Below, in pieces: positions 18,763 through 28,242 of a DNA stretch of 40,841 nucleotides (its first letter is position 1; every line of letters begins with the position of its first letter). The stretch spans positions 1 through 40,841 of the forward strand of contig JANQFE010000062.1 of the NCBI GenBank assembly GCA_028278025.1. The letters run 5' to 3'. Made by a program: the position numbers and the translations under genes. The notes under the pieces were generated by a model that was not told the DNA's origin, made no database searches, and was given only the letters and a program-made list of their open reading frames with translations. Source of the DNA: Thermodesulfobacteriota bacterium (lineage in GTDB: Bacteria > Desulfobacterota > WTBG01 > CAIYCZ01 > CAIRTM01).

Positions 18763-19665
18763 ATGAAAAATCATCTCGAATGGATAGAACTTACAATAGC
18801 CATTACTGCAGACTGTGCTGATGCTGTCGCAAGTTTTCTAATAGAACAGGGTAGCAGTGGTATTGTTGAGGAAAAATCCCCGAAACAAAACAATGTGGTT
18901 ATATTAACGGCCTACCTTAAAAACGATGAGAGTCTTACCCTGTTAATTCAGAACATTCGAACCTATCTCAATGGTTTACGTAACATATCAGTTAATAGCA
19001 ATTTTATTTCAGAGATAACCGTGCATGAAATACCCGACGAGGACTGGAACAAGAAATGGAAATCTTTTTTCCAGCCTATCAAGGTTACGGACCATATCGT
19101 TATTAAACCATCATGGCGGGATTACCGGAAGAAACATGATGAGGTCGTCATTGAACTTGATCCCGGGATGGCATTTGGAACCGGCACGCATCCGTCAACT
19201 CGTATGTGCCTCCGGGCAATAGAAAATATTACTGAAGGATGCCAGGAGAAGACTGATCTGTCGTTGCTTGATGTTGGAACGGGTTCAGGAATTCTTGCCA
19301 TAGCATCAGCACTTCTAGGATTGCAAACCATTACCGGAATTGACACTGATTATCAGGCAATTGAGAGTGCCAGGAAAAACGCTGCCCAAAACAAAACACA
19401 GAAGCTGATAACGTTCAGCACTCAGCCGCTCAAAAAAATCACGGGAACCTTTTCCCTTGTTGTTGCAAACATCCTGCCCCATATACTCATCGATATGCAG
19501 CCGCTGCTGTTATCTCACTTGAAAGATTCCGGTTATCTGATTCTGTCTGGAATCCTGAAAGAAAAAGCATCCGAGGTCACGGCTGTGTTTTTACAAAGCC
19601 TTACACTGCATGAAAAACTCGAGGAAGAGGAATGGGTATGTCTGATTTTTAAAAGAAATGCATAA
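18763..19665 (+). CDS. prmA: Ribosomal protein L11 methyltransferase
   Basis: 300 residues, typical for PrmA. The N-terminal ~100 residues form the L11-recognition domain. The linker reads DEDWNKKWKSFFQPIKVTDHIVIKPSW, then LDPGMAFGTGTHPSTRMCL, which is the PrmA signature. The SAM-binding motif is LLDVGTGSGILAIASALLG followed by GIDTDYQAIESARKN. The catalytic-side motif VVANILPHILIDM matches the N-x-L pattern. It trimethylates ribosomal protein L11. It is the only plus-strand gene in this part of the window and converges on hom. The ribosome site is weak. Confidence 0.97.
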   Translation: MKNHLEWIELTIAITADCADAVASFLIEQGSSGIVEEKSPKQNNVVILTAYLKNDESLTLLIQNIRTYLNGLRNISVNSNFISEITVHEIPDEDWNKKWKSFFQPIKVTDHIVIKPSWRDYRKKHDEVVIELDPGMAFGTGTHPSTRMCLRAIENITEGCQEKTDLSLLDVGTGSGILAIASALLGLQTITGIDTDYQAIESARKNAAQNKTQKLITFSTQPLKKITGTFSLVVANILPHILIDMQPLLLSHLKDSGYLILSGILKEKASEVTAVFLQSLTLHEKLEEEEWVCLIFKRNA

Positions 19666-19689
19666 GCCTTCAGCAGTATGATATAAAGG

Positions 19690-21003
19690 CTACATCAGAC
19701 TGTCTTCAATCCGCACAACCATGGTTTTTTGGCGTAAAATTGCCAGTCTGTCCATCTGCTTCAAGGCTCTCTGCAGGTTTAATTCCCGGGCTTCATGGGT
19801 AAGCATAAAAATGGGGACCGAACCACGCCGGGTCTGTCTGCCTTTCTGCACCACCGAATGAATGCTGATATGATTTCTACCAAGTATTCCCGAAATCTTT
19901 GATAAAACTCCGGGTTCATCCACTGCGGAAAAACGCAGATAAAATCTGGTCAGTATATCTTTAACCGGTTTAATCTTGATTTCCTGTAACGGTTTGTTTC
20001 CTTCAGTCAAAAGGGGCACCCTGTTTACAATACCTTTAACGAGATTACGGGACAGACTCAAAATATCAGCAACAACAGCACTGCCCGTGGGCATCATGCC
20101 CGCACCCTTGCCATAGAACATCGTAGGACCTACGTCTTCGCTCTGCAAAAAAAGAGCATTAAACGTCTCAGTAACTCTTGATAGGAGGTGACTATCGGGA
20201 ATCAGGGTTGGATGCACTCTAGCGTCAACCTCCTTTTGCGTACCGCGACAAATTGCAAGAAGTTTAATTTTATAGCCCAGTTCCCGGGCAAATTCTATAT
20301 CCAGTGGCGTTATTTTTGATATACCCTCGGTATAAATTTTCCGCATGTCAACTTTGCGACCAAAGGCCAGGCTTATGAGCACAGAAAGTTTATGAAGGGT
20401 ATCGATGCCTTCCACATCAAGGGTCGGATCAGCCTCGGCATACCCCTTTGACTGGGCATCCTTGAGAATGTCTTTAAAATCTGCCCCCTCATCAGTCATA
20501 CTGCTGAGGATATAGTTTGCTGTTCCGTTCAGTATGCCGAAAAATCCTGATATCCTGTCAGAGCTGAATCCTTCCTGCACAGCTCTAATAATGGGGATTC
20601 CGCCAGCCACACTTGCTTCAAAAGCAACATCAACACCTTTGGCCGCAGCAGCCTTAAAAATCTCACTCCCGCATTCTGACAAAAGAGCCTTGTTGGCGGT
20701 AACAATGTGTTTATTGTTCGCAATTGCCCGCATAATAAAGCTTTTTGCCGGTTCAATACCGCCGATAAGTTCAACCACAATGTCAATCTCAGGATCATCA
20801 AGAATATTGGCAGCTGTGCGGGTCAGCATATCTTGTTTAACCGCAACACCTCTATGTGAATGGATATCAAGATCGGCTATTGTTCTCAGCACAATCGGAA
20901 CACCGAGTCTATGACGCAGCACACCGGTGTTTTTTTTCAGGATTTTAACAACACCTGTTCCGACTGTTCCGAAACCAATCAGTCCAATAGATATCTTTTT
21001 CAT
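19690..21003 (-). CDS. hom: Homoserine dehydrogenase
   Basis: 437 residues. It starts [22 protein letters not shown], the NAD(P)-binding Rossmann motif. The family signature is around [45 protein letters not shown] and [21 protein letters not shown]-terminal ACT domain (~355-425, [20 protein letters not shown]) suggests feedback control by threonine, as in other ACT-containing enzymes. It reduces aspartate semialdehyde to homoserine, the branch point to threonine and methionine. It overlaps the aminotransferase gene by four bases (ATGA), so the two are cotranscribed. Confidence 0.97.
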   Translation of the reverse strand: MKKISIGLIGFGTVGTGVVKILKKNTGVLRHRLGVPIVLRTIADLDIHSHRGVAVKQDMLTRTAANILDDPEIDIVVELIGGIEPAKSFIMRAIANNKHIVTANKALLSECGSEIFKAAAAKGVDVAFEASVAGGIPIIRAVQEGFSSDRISGFFGILNGTANYILSSMTDEGADFKDILKDAQSKGYAEADPTLDVEGIDTLHKLSVLISLAFGRKVDMRKIYTEGISKITPLDIEFARELGYKIKLLAICRGTQKEVDARVHPTLIPDSHLLSRVTETFNALFLQSEDVGPTMFYGKGAGMMPTGSAVVADILSLSRNLVKGIVNRVPLLTEGNKPLQEIKIKPVKDILTRFYLRFSAVDEPGVLSKISGILGRNHISIHSVVQKGRQTRRGSVPIFMLTHEARELNLQRALKQMDRLAILRQKTMVVRIEDSLM

Positions 21004-22169
21004 CGCAACACCCCCCGAATGCCCCTGACTGCCTGCCTGGTTCTGTGTTCGTTTTCAACCAGGGCAAAACGCACATATCCTTCTCCGTATTCACCAAAAC
21101 CAATACCAGGAGAGACAGCAACTTTACCTTCCTTTAAGAGTACTTTGGAAAACTCCAGCGAACCCATTTTTTGAAATTGTTCCGGAATTTTTGCCCAGAC
21201 GAACATAGTGGCCTTGGGACTCTCAATCTGCCATCCCGCATTAGTAAGCCCTGGAACCAAAACATCTCTTCTGCTTTTATAGGTAGCAACAATCTGCTCC
21301 ACATCCTGCTCAATCTCATTTAAAGCAATAATTGCAGAGATTTGAATCGGTTGAAACATACCGTAATCAAAATAGCTCTTTAAACGGGCAAGGGCAGCGA
21401 TCATCCTACTGTTGCCAACGGCAAATCCAACCCTCCATCCGGGCATACTGTAGCTTTTTGACATGGAAAAAAATTCAACCCCGACATCTTTTGCTCCCGG
21501 GACCTGCAGGAAACTCGGGGCTTTATATCCATCAAAGACCAGATCAGCATAGGCCAGGTCATGGATAACCAGGATATTGTTTTCTTTCGCAAAATCCACA
21601 ACCTTGGTAAAAAAGTCCAGGTCAACAACCTGGGTTGTCGGATTGTTGGGGAATGAAAGGATAAGCATTTTAGGCTTGGGCCAGGTCCTTTTTGTTGCTT
21701 TGAGGATTTCCTCAAAAAAGTCCCGATCTTCACCTATAGGTATGCTCGTCAGGTCACCACCTGCAATAATAACAGAATAGGGATGGATGGGATAGGCCGG
21801 ACTGGGTACAAACACAACGTCCCCGTGACTGATGATCGACAAAACCATATGCCCAAGACCCTCTTTTGCACCCATAGTCACAATAGACTCTGCATCGGGA
21901 TCAAGGTCAACGTTGTATTTGCGGCGATACCAGTTAGTAATTGCCAGACGTAATTTGTAAATCCCTCGTGATACCGAGTAGCGATGATTCTTGGGATTCT
22001 GCACCGCCTCAATGAGTTTATCTACAACCGGCTGAGGTGTAGGCATGTCAGGATTTCCCATCCCCAGGTCAATAATATCCTCCCCTGCGCGGCGTGCTTG
22101 CATCTTAAGATTGTCAATAATGCTGAATATATAGGGCGGAAGCCTTTTAATACGTGCAAATTCTTCCAT
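21000..22169 (-). CDS. alaC: Alanine-type aminotransferase (class I/II, AlaC-like)
   Basis: 389 residues, fold type I PLP enzyme. It opens with [21 protein letters not shown] and [17 protein letters not shown], very like E. coli AlaC. PLP residues are visible: [44 protein letters not shown] and the Schiff-base Lys 238 in [15 protein letters not shown]. Known members move the amino group between glutamate and pyruvate. In many bacteria this gene directly precedes hom, as here, so a role in aspartate-family metabolism has also been suggested by context. AAAGG lies before the ATG. Class is certain; exact substrate less so. Confidence 0.93.
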   Translation of the reverse strand: MEEFARIKRLPPYIFSIIDNLKMQARRAGEDIIDLGMGNPDMPTPQPVVDKLIEAVQNPKNHRYSVSRGIYKLRLAITNWYRRKYNVDLDPDAESIVTMGAKEGLGHMVLSIISHGDVVFVPSPAYPIHPYSVIIAGGDLTSIPIGEDRDFFEEILKATKRTWPKPKMLILSFPNNPTTQVVDLDFFTKVVDFAKENNILVIHDLAYADLVFDGYKAPSFLQVPGAKDVGVEFFSMSKSYSMPGWRVGFAVGNSRMIAALARLKSYFDYGMFQPIQISAIIALNEIEQDVEQIVATYKSRRDVLVPGLTNAGWQIESPKATMFVWAKIPEQFQKMGSLEFSKVLLKEGKVAVSPGIGFGEYGEGYVRFALVENEHRTRQAVRGIRGVLR

Positions 22170-22358
22170 TGGTATCCATACCTTTATATATAAAATGTTT
22201 CTTAAAATAAAAAAGAGAAGTTAACGTACTACATCTGCTTTGTCAAGCATCTCGATGCACGGTTCAAGATATGCAGCATCATTATTTTGGTTGTTGTTAG
22301 TCGTCGGTTGTCCGTTGGAAATCTTTAAAGGATCACCTCCGGACTTTAACTGCCTTTT

Positions 22359-23753
22359 TCACTTCCCCCTTTTTCGTTCCTGACACACTCTAATAAAATT
22401 CAGCGCAAAGTCAGGATGTGAAGCAAAATGCAGGTGGACATAGCCTGCCAGCACATTGCCGACCTGATAGCCTTCTGCAAATGACTCCGCACCCCTTTTT
22501 CTGTAGACTGTATAACAACGATTAATATCCGGGGGGATCGCCGAGATATCAGAATAATGAAACTCATGTCCCCTGGCTTTATCTCCTTTATGCATAAAAG
22601 GACAATTATTTTGTGCCTCGATCTCTACATACCCGAGCCGCTGCAGACGTGGACGCATCACAGCATTTGCAGGAAAAAAACCGGCCATCTCATAGCGTTT
22701 ATTTTTTTTATCACGGATAGCCTGGAGCAAATAGATAAACCCTCCGCACTCTGCATACACGGGTTTGCCGGACCGGCAAAAAGATAAAACAGCCTGTCGC
22801 ATCTTTCTGTTCTTGTGTAGTTGTGCAGCATATAACTCAGGATAGCCACCCCCTAAATACAGGCCGTCCAGTCCTCCGGGCAGCGCTGCATCATGGATCG
22901 GGCTAAAGCAGACAATCCGGGCACCATAGTCCTGCAGTAAATCAATGTTATCCTGATAGTAAAAACAAAATCCTTCATCCCGGGCAATACCGATTGTCAC
23001 TATATTTTTTTGCTCACTAGGGTTGCGATTATTCTCACAATGGTCACGGTCATGGTCCGACCGGGTGTAGGCTATGATGCTGTCGATATCGACTGTCTGC
23101 TGCATCTGCTGACAAAGGCTCTGCAAAGACTGCCCCAAGCTGTCATGCTCATATGCCATCACAAGTCCAAGATGTCTTTCAGGAATATGCCACTCAGAAC
23201 CCCGGGGAATATATCCTAAAACATCCAGGTTGCATCTATCCATAACGCCATCCCTTAAGTATTCATAATGCCTTGTGCTTGCAACCTTATTAAATATAAC
23301 ACCCGTAATGCGAACGGCAGGGTCATAGCGCTCAAATCCGAATACCAGCGCACCGGCAGTTCTGGCCATCGAACTTCCATCTACAACAAGAATAATCGGC
23401 AGATTCAACCATTTTGCTATCTGAGCTGTTGACCCATCTTCGCTCCTGCCGTCATAGCCGTCAAAAAGCCCCATAACCCCTTCTACAATAGCTATATCCG
23501 CATTGTGCATATTTTCTTCAAAACAGCGCACGGTATTATCTTTGCCCATCATCCAGCCATCCAGATTTCTTGAGGTCCTGCCGGTAACAATACTATGATA
23601 GCCGGGGTCAATAAAATCAGGCCCGACTTTAAAACACTGCACCCGCAGGCCCCTGTCCTGCAACAGCTTAGCTAGAGCAAGCGTGAGAATGGTTTTACCC
23701 ACCCCACTGCGTTCTCCGGCAATAACAAAACCCTTTATTGAATGTGCTGGCAC
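22359..23753 (-). CDS. cbiA: Cobyrinate a,c-diamide synthase
   Basis: About 464 residues. The N-terminal ATP domain has P-loop GERSGVGKT (13-21), with FKVGPDFIDPGYHSIVTGR and VEGVMGLFDGYDGR typical of CbiA. The C-terminal class I glutamine amidotransferase domain has GLYLGGGYPELYA, the nucleophile Cys near 336 in VYAECGGFIYL, and YVHLHFASHPD with the catalytic His. It amidates the a and c side chains of cobyrinate using glutamine and ATP. I chose the GTG at 23753 because AGAAGGA lies six bases before it and the P-loop then falls at the usual distance. The longer frame to a TTG at 23825 would run into repeat E2. Confidence 0.95.
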   Translation of the reverse strand: MPAHSIKGFVIAGERSGVGKTILTLALAKLLQDRGLRVQCFKVGPDFIDPGYHSIVTGRTSRNLDGWMMGKDNTVRCFEENMHNADIAIVEGVMGLFDGYDGRSEDGSTAQIAKWLNLPIILVVDGSSMARTAGALVFGFERYDPAVRITGVIFNKVASTRHYEYLRDGVMDRCNLDVLGYIPRGSEWHIPERHLGLVMAYEHDSLGQSLQSLCQQMQQTVDIDSIIAYTRSDHDRDHCENNRNPSEQKNIVTIGIARDEGFCFYYQDNIDLLQDYGARIVCFSPIHDAALPGGLDGLYLGGGYPELYAAQLHKNRKMRQAVLSFCRSGKPVYAECGGFIYLLQAIRDKKNKRYEMAGFFPANAVMRPRLQRLGYVEIEAQNNCPFMHKGDKARGHEFHYSDISAIPPDINRCYTVYRKRGAESFAEGYQVGNVLAGYVHLHFASHPDFALNFIRVCQERKRGK

Positions 23754-23776
23754 AGCGAATCCTTCTAGCACATGAA

Positions 23777-23937
23777 GACAATTAAAATTGGGCGTACGTT
23801 GGGCTCGCACCTGTTTGGGCAGCAAGGGCAGTGAGAGCCTCAGCCTGAATTATACTAATAGTCGTTCCAGCGAGCAGGTTGCCCGCAGCAAACAAGCAGG
23901 TGCAAGCCCAACCACAGACTCCACAGTTTTAATTGTC
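23777..23937 (+). repeat. Palindromic intergenic repeat, copy E2, directly before cbiA
   Basis: A 161-base element with nested inverted repeats. The outer arms GACAATTAAAA (23777-23787) and TTTTAATTGTC (23927-23937) are perfect. The inner arms GTTGGGCTCGCACCTG (23798-23813) and CAGGTGCAAGCCCAAC (23897-23912) match at 15 of 16. It shares 12 of 12 bases TTCCAGCGAGCA (23865-23876) with E3 (36588-36599), and longer blocks with E1. It lies 24 bases before the cbiA start on the transcribed side, so it could form a leader hairpin. Confidence 0.75.
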
Positions 23938-23997
23938 GGTTAGTACTAGTTATAACTTTTGAGTCAATTATTTTAAACCCAAAGAGAACCATATGAT

Positions 23998-24771
23998 CTA
24001 ACGGGTTCTCCATCCAATTACAACCGCTGCCGTTGGCAAACCCTGTTTACCGGACATAAGCCTGCTGCGCTGAATCCAAATCAAAGCCGTATCTGAATAT
24101 GACGGGAAAGCATTTGCGCTATCCTGTGTAATAACCATTACCCCGACACCGCTAGTTCCGGGAAACATGTCATAGAACCACGTGCGGGCATCATCCTGTG
24201 TAAGATGCCGGACAAAATCTGAATACCTTATCCTAAAGACTGTCGCAGTGTCCCCTTGTGAAGGGGGCTTCGTACTGATCTGCCATAGGTCATATGTACC
24301 CCTTTGATTGGCAACGGCAACATGGGATATCTCTTCTCTCTCACTGCCGACCTCCAGGATATAATCACCTAGGTGGTCTTCACCCTGAAAGCTAATAATA
24401 AATTTGTTCCAGCCGCTGTTGTTGCTTGCACGTTGCCGTCCGATTAAACTGCCCATAGAAAAAAATAAATTTCTTATTTCCAAACGTGCTTCGCGAAACC
24501 TTTTTTCTAAAAAGGTGCCGGTATCTACAGAGGGCCTTTCCATAGTGCTTTCATTGTCAAACCCCAAACCGGTATCCAGAACATGTCCCAGATCAAGAAC
24601 TGCACTGGGCTGCGAGGCAAAGACACGTCCTCTCGACAATATATGTTTTTGCAGGACCACATCGGGAACATTAGCAATCTTTATCAGAACCTCACTGGCC
24701 CACCCGCTTGAACACCATAAACTTACACAACTTAATATCAGCCAGCCAAGCACCTTCAGCATAAAAAACAT
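23998..24771 (-). CDS. Secreted protein of unknown function
   Basis: 257 residues. The N-terminus has a signal peptide: a hydrophobic core (LGWLILSCVSLW) and likely cleavage after SGWA. The mature part has no motif I recognise. It has short hydrophobic strands mixed with charged turns, for example FIISFQGEDHLGDYILEVG and GVGVMVITQD, suggesting a beta-rich extracytoplasmic domain, and only the two cysteines inside the signal region. AAGGAGAG precedes the first ATG. It is flanked by cbiA and cobD on the same strand, but nothing links it to cobalamin. It may be lineage-specific. Confidence 0.75.
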   Translation of the reverse strand: MFFMLKVLGWLILSCVSLWCSSGWASEVLIKIANVPDVVLQKHILSRGRVFASQPSAVLDLGHVLDTGLGFDNESTMERPSVDTGTFLEKRFREARLEIRNLFFSMGSLIGRQRASNNSGWNKFIISFQGEDHLGDYILEVGSEREEISHVAVANQRGTYDLWQISTKPPSQGDTATVFRIRYSDFVRHLTQDDARTWFYDMFPGTSGVGVMVITQDSANAFPSYSDTALIWIQRSRLMSGKQGLPTAAVVIGWRTR

Positions 24772-25021
24772 GTGCTCTCCTTATAGATATTATTGGGCTT
24801 TTGCCCTCTAAAACGTTTTTGTGTATATAGTACAGAAATTATAAAAAATGGGAATTTTTTTATTTTTTTAGTGCAAAAAAAATGGGATTACCAAAAAAGG
24901 AACGCTTGGAGGCTGATACAAACCAGAATATTCAAATGCGACATTGTAATAGTATATCGTAATTACGGCAGGGATAAAACAGCAGGTAAAATCTTTTCGA
25001 AAGGGATAATTACAGATCCTT

Positions 25022-26125
25022 TCACTTTTTCTTCTTTTTAGAAACATCAGAACTCAACATTTTTTTGAGCTCTGTAATAAGCTTTTTATTCTCATTTTTC
25101 TTTTTTACAGCAATTCGAAAAAAACTGTCATCAAGCCCCTGAAAGTCTCCACAGGTCCTGATTATAATACCACGGTGCAGCAATTTCTCATAAAGTTCAA
25201 ATGCCGTTAGCGGGGCCGACCGGTTCAACTTCACAAGCAGAAAGTTGCAGGAGCTGTTATATACCGTTAAAAACGGGAGCTTTCGAAGCTCACTGACCAG
25301 TGTTTTGCGAGCGTCGAGAATATATTGAATACTTTTTTGTATATAGGCGCTGTCACGTAAACTTTCAACGCCTGCACGCTGGGCCATTGCATTCATACTC
25401 CAGGGCCCCTGTTTGGTTTGTACCTTTTCTATGTTTTTCGCATATGAAATGAGATACCCGGCTCTGATCCCAGGAAGTGCAAAAAATTTTGTCATTGACC
25501 TTAGTATATACAGACAATCAAAATTCTTGACCTGAGCCTTCATGGAGTGCTCTTCGGCGTAGTCCATAAAAGTCTCATCAACAACAATACTCGTTCCTTT
25601 TTTAGCTGCAAAATGTAATATCTCTTTCATCGTATCAGCTGGAATTAATACCCCTGTGGGGCTCCCGGGGTTGCAAATATACAGTGCACTGTATCCTCTT
25701 TTTAATTCATCAAAAAGCTTTTTTTCCTCCAACCTGAAGTCGGCTTCTTCCCTGGTATTAAAATAAAATACAACCCCTTTTGCTCGCTGAAAACTGTATT
25801 CATATTCAGTAAAAGTAGGTGCCACGAGTAATACACTTTTCGGTCGTAAAATACCGGGAAGCAGATAGATAAATTCGGTAGAACCGTTTCCGGCAAGAAA
25901 AAATTCTTCAGGCAGGTTATGGTATGATGACAAAGCATGTATTAAATCATATGCTTCATGGTCCGGATAATTTAGTATTGCCATATCTGCTGAGGCAAGC
26001 GCTTTTTTAACCCGGGGTGCAAATCCAAGCGGATTAATATTAGCACTGAAATCAATAATGCTTTCTGCTTTTACACCCAACTGACGGGACACCTGGTAAA
26101 TATTACCTCCGTGCTTTCCCCTCAC
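25022..26125 (-). CDS. cobD: Threonine-phosphate decarboxylase (CobD)
   Basis: 367 residues, class I/II PLP enzyme close to histidinol-phosphate aminotransferases. It begins HGGNIYQVSRQLGV and has DFSANINPLG, NYPDHEAYDL, GNGSTEFIYLLP, CNPGSPTGVL and VVDETFMDY. The Schiff-base Lys 213 is in RSMTKFFALPGIRAGY. The HGGN opening and the DFSANINPLG motif are characteristic of CobD, which makes (R)-1-amino-2-propanol phosphate for the nucleotide loop of cobalamin. The start is GTG with AAAAGGAG seven bases upstream. The C-terminus ends in five lysines. cbiA lies about 1.3 kb downstream on the same strand. Confidence 0.92.
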   Translation of the reverse strand: MRGKHGGNIYQVSRQLGVKAESIIDFSANINPLGFAPRVKKALASADMAILNYPDHEAYDLIHALSSYHNLPEEFFLAGNGSTEFIYLLPGILRPKSVLLVAPTFTEYEYSFQRAKGVVFYFNTREEADFRLEEKKLFDELKRGYSALYICNPGSPTGVLIPADTMKEILHFAAKKGTSIVVDETFMDYAEEHSMKAQVKNFDCLYILRSMTKFFALPGIRAGYLISYAKNIEKVQTKQGPWSMNAMAQRAGVESLRDSAYIQKSIQYILDARKTLVSELRKLPFLTVYNSSCNFLLVKLNRSAPLTAFELYEKLLHRGIIIRTCGDFQGLDDSFFRIAVKKKNENKKLITELKKMLSSDVSKKKKK

Positions 26126-26212
26126 TAGATACTCCTTTTAAAATTGTATTATTATTTATTATATTACTAAAAAATAGTATAATAATTGAGAGTGTTTGCT
26201 GATTGTTTTTCT

Positions 26213-26241
26213 AACATACTGTATTTTCATCATTTTGTCAA
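26213..26241 (-). promoter_or_regulatory. Sigma70-type promoter of cobD
   Basis: On the minus strand TTGACA (26236-26241), 17 bases, then TATGTT (26213-26218), about 88 bases before the cobD start codon. The leader of about 80 bases is AT-rich and shows no B12-box pattern. Confidence 0.6.
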
Positions 26242-26366
26242 TTGTTAATATGTAAAATTTTATTATGCATATTAACCGATAAACTGATTGCAAAAAAGTT
26301 TTTATTCCTTATCCCATGGGGCTGCGGGTGAGGGGAAACATCCGGGTAACATCTGTTGCGGCAGAC
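26242..26366. other. Spacer upstream of cobD
   Basis: With the promoter and terminator on either side this forms part of a 307-base gap. It is AT-rich to about 26310 and then contains a G-rich stretch with no ORF. Nothing else is recognisable. Confidence 0.4.
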
Positions 26367-26394
26367 AAATAAAAGGCCTGCGCTATGGCAGGCC
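26367..26394 (-). terminator. Rho-independent terminator after the small membrane protein gene
   Basis: On the minus strand the perfect stem GGCCTGC/GCAGGCC (26375-26381 with 26388-26394), loop of six, is followed by TTTTATTT. Confidence 0.85.
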
Positions 26395-26432
26395 CTGGAT
26401 TAGAAAACAATGATCAGAAAGTGTATTGTTGG

Positions 26433-26615
26433 TTATGGATGCTGTTTTTCATAATATCTGACTACCCTGCTTTCATCGGAAAAAGCAGGGGCGTTTTCTT
26501 CAGTAAAACAAATCTCTGCAAAAACATAGATACCGACCAGACTTATACACCAAAGTAGTATACTGAGTGAAAGGGCGACAATATCTTCTTGAGGTTTTAC
26601 ATTAAGTAATTTCAT
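26433..26615 (-). CDS. Small single-pass membrane protein of unknown function
   Basis: 60 residues. One hydrophobic helix (ALSLSILLWCISLVGIYVFA, about 14-33) lies between a short N-terminus and a polar C-terminal half ending RVVRYYEKQHP. GAAGAG is near the ATG. A strong Rho-independent terminator follows the stop, which supports a real transcription unit. It resembles small cytochrome oxidase-associated or CcoS-like proteins only in size and shape; I cannot assign it. Confidence 0.55.
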   Translation of the reverse strand: MKLLNVKPQEDIVALSLSILLWCISLVGIYVFAEICFTEENAPAFSDESRVVRYYEKQHP

Positions 26616-26771
26616 GGTACTCTTCAGTTATTGTAACAATTATTTATATAAACACCCTTAGTTTCAAAAAGTTTCATGTAAAAAAACGGGTGATTATTAA
26701 AGAAGTTTTATTTGTTTGCGTTTAATGCTACCGTGCTCACTATGCCTAAATAATCGCTCAAGACAACTATT

Positions 26772-27506
26772 ATGGAGCACCTATATTCAGAGATTAGCCG
26801 ACTGCTGGCACCCCTGCACCACTGTACGGCACTTACCGGTGCTGGCATTTCAGCAGAAAGCGGTATTGCGACCTTCAGATCTAAAGGCGGATTGTGGGAA
26901 ACGTATGACCCGGCAATCTATGCTTCAATTGAATTTTTCAGAAAGGATCCATCAAAATACTGGACCATACGAGGCGATTTTATCAGGAACTATGATTCAT
27001 ATCAGCCCAATGCGGCCCACTATGCTTTGGCAGAGCTCGGCAGCATGGGAATTTTACAAGCTGTTATAACACAGAATATTGATGGGCTGCATACCAAGGC
27101 CGGAAGTACAAATGTAATTGAAATCCACGGAAGCCTGCGACATATCTATTGCCTTTCCTGCGGCGCAAAATTTACGGCACCGCATGTACCGGAAGGCCTC
27201 CCGCCTTATTGTGCCTGCGGCGGGGTATTAAAGCCGGGTACGGTGCTCTTTGGCGAACAGTTATCTCAAGACGTGCTGCTGCAAGCCCGACAGGCCTCAG
27301 CAACCTGTAACGCAATGCTGGTCATTGGGACATCGGCTGTAGTACAGCCCGCTGCTTCGCTGCCGTACCTTGCGCAACAGAATGGGGCCAAAATTATAGA
27401 AATCAATATTGAAAAAGCTTTTCCTGATGCCGACTATTTCCTGCAAGCAAAAGCGGGCATAGCTCTTCCGAGGATTGTTGAAAAGATAAAGAAGATACGT
27501 CAATAA
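26772..27506 (+). CDS. cobB: NAD-dependent protein deacylase (sirtuin)
   Basis: 244 residues, typical of bacterial sirtuins. The NAD-binding motif is LTGAGISAESGIATFRS, followed by QNIDGLHTKAG and the catalytic His 119 in IEIHGSLR. The zinc module has CLSC (127/130) and CAC (147/149), so the second pair is C-x-C rather than the usual C-x-x-C. KPGTVLFGEQL and VIGTSAVVQPAA complete the fold. Sirtuins remove acyl groups from lysines using NAD; acetyl-CoA synthetase is a classical target. Despite the symbol, it is not the cobyrinate amidotransferase (that is cbiA here). It diverges from the small membrane protein gene. Confidence 0.95.
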   Translation: MEHLYSEISRLLAPLHHCTALTGAGISAESGIATFRSKGGLWETYDPAIYASIEFFRKDPSKYWTIRGDFIRNYDSYQPNAAHYALAELGSMGILQAVITQNIDGLHTKAGSTNVIEIHGSLRHIYCLSCGAKFTAPHVPEGLPPYCACGGVLKPGTVLFGEQLSQDVLLQARQASATCNAMLVIGTSAVVQPAASLPYLAQQNGAKIIEINIEKAFPDADYFLQAKAGIALPRIVEKIKKIRQ

Positions 27507-27553
27507 AAGATGTTACGGGAAGACCGGTGGCACAATCATGTGTTCCCCACATT

Positions 27554-27640
27554 GCACAAGGGCAGCGTCACAACTGCTTTTATCTGTTCAACCGCTGGAA
27601 ACAGTCGGTTCAAGCAGCACGGGCGCTGCGAACAATTGCC
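27554..27640 (+). repeat. Palindromic intergenic repeat, copy E4
   Basis: It lies between the convergent sirtuin and padR genes. Positions 27586-27609 are the exact reverse complement of 84-107 (24 of 24). Left block CAAGGGCAGCG matches the CAAGGGC-type block of E1 and E2, and the right block ends GCTGCGAAC. GCAGCG and CGCTGC can pair across the element. The orientation of the internal 24-mer is opposite to that in E1. Confidence 0.55.
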
Positions 27641-27645
27641 TATAC

Positions 27646-28038
27646 TTATTCTACTAAAGCCTCCGCAAAGTGTCCACGCAGTGATTTCATAAGTGGATAC
27701 AGTAAAGCCTCATTTCTCTCAAGCAGCGTTTTCCCTAACGAGGTCAGGGTATAATATTTTCGTTGGGCCCCCCGTGTGGATGGCTCCATGTGGCTGTTAA
27801 GGATCCCGTCTCGTTCCAGAGCACGCAGCTTTTTATAAAGGTTGTTCCGATCAATATCAAAGCCGCCCATTGTTATCTTTAGGATCTCGGCCTTGATTTC
27901 ATATGCGTATTTTGGCCCCTGGTTAATAATTAAAAGGGTTATAAACTGGAGGAATCCTCTTTTCAGGTCAAAAACTATCTGATCATGATATTTAGCAATA
28001 GTTTTCTTTTCTGTCTCTTTTCTGCTTAGGTTTTTCAT
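27646..28038 (-). CDS. PadR-family transcriptional regulator (paralogue A)
   Basis: 130 residues. After a basic N-terminus comes the winged helix: FDLKRGFLQFITLLIINQGPKYAYEI, then IDRNNLYKKLRALERDGIL as the recognition helix and wing, and RKYYTLTSLGKTLL, the standard PadR ending. PadR proteins are dimeric repressors, often controlling adjacent genes. It is divergent from and strongly similar to the regulator at 28317, so the two probably arose by duplication. It is a candidate regulator of the redox cluster. Confidence 0.9.
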   Translation of the reverse strand: MKNLSRKETEKKTIAKYHDQIVFDLKRGFLQFITLLIINQGPKYAYEIKAEILKITMGGFDIDRNNLYKKLRALERDGILNSHMEPSTRGAQRKYYTLTSLGKTLLERNEALLYPLMKSLRGHFAEALVE

Positions 28039-28242
28039 AGTAAAAGTATATTTTTGATAACACCTGTTTAGATATCAGATAAGGTTAACAGTAACGCAGC
28101 AAAATGTATTGCTAAACAATTAAATTGCATATCATATACCATATGGATTAGTATCATAATTCTACGGGCTTTTAAAGACAATTCTTATTCACATATGCCT
28201 ATAATAATCTTTATTTTTTTACCTGTCCTGCTAATTTTTTTC

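Noticed and set aside
23754..23825. N-terminal extension of cbiA from TTG 23825
   Set aside because: It runs into the repeat element, has no ribosome site, and the GTG at 23753 has AGAAGGA at good spacing.
23777..23937. Integron attC site near cbiA
   Set aside because: The arms read GTTGGGC...GCCCAAC, the opposite polarity to the attC consensus RYYYAAC...GTTRRRY. No integrase gene is in the window.
23754..23960. Cobalamin riboswitch before cbiA
   Set aside because: I could not find the B12-box pattern or the conserved core; the folding there is explained by repeat E2.
24793..25041. 82-residue plus-strand ORF between the secreted protein and cobD
   Set aside because: AT-rich, no ribosome site, overlaps the cobD end and has no recognisable features.
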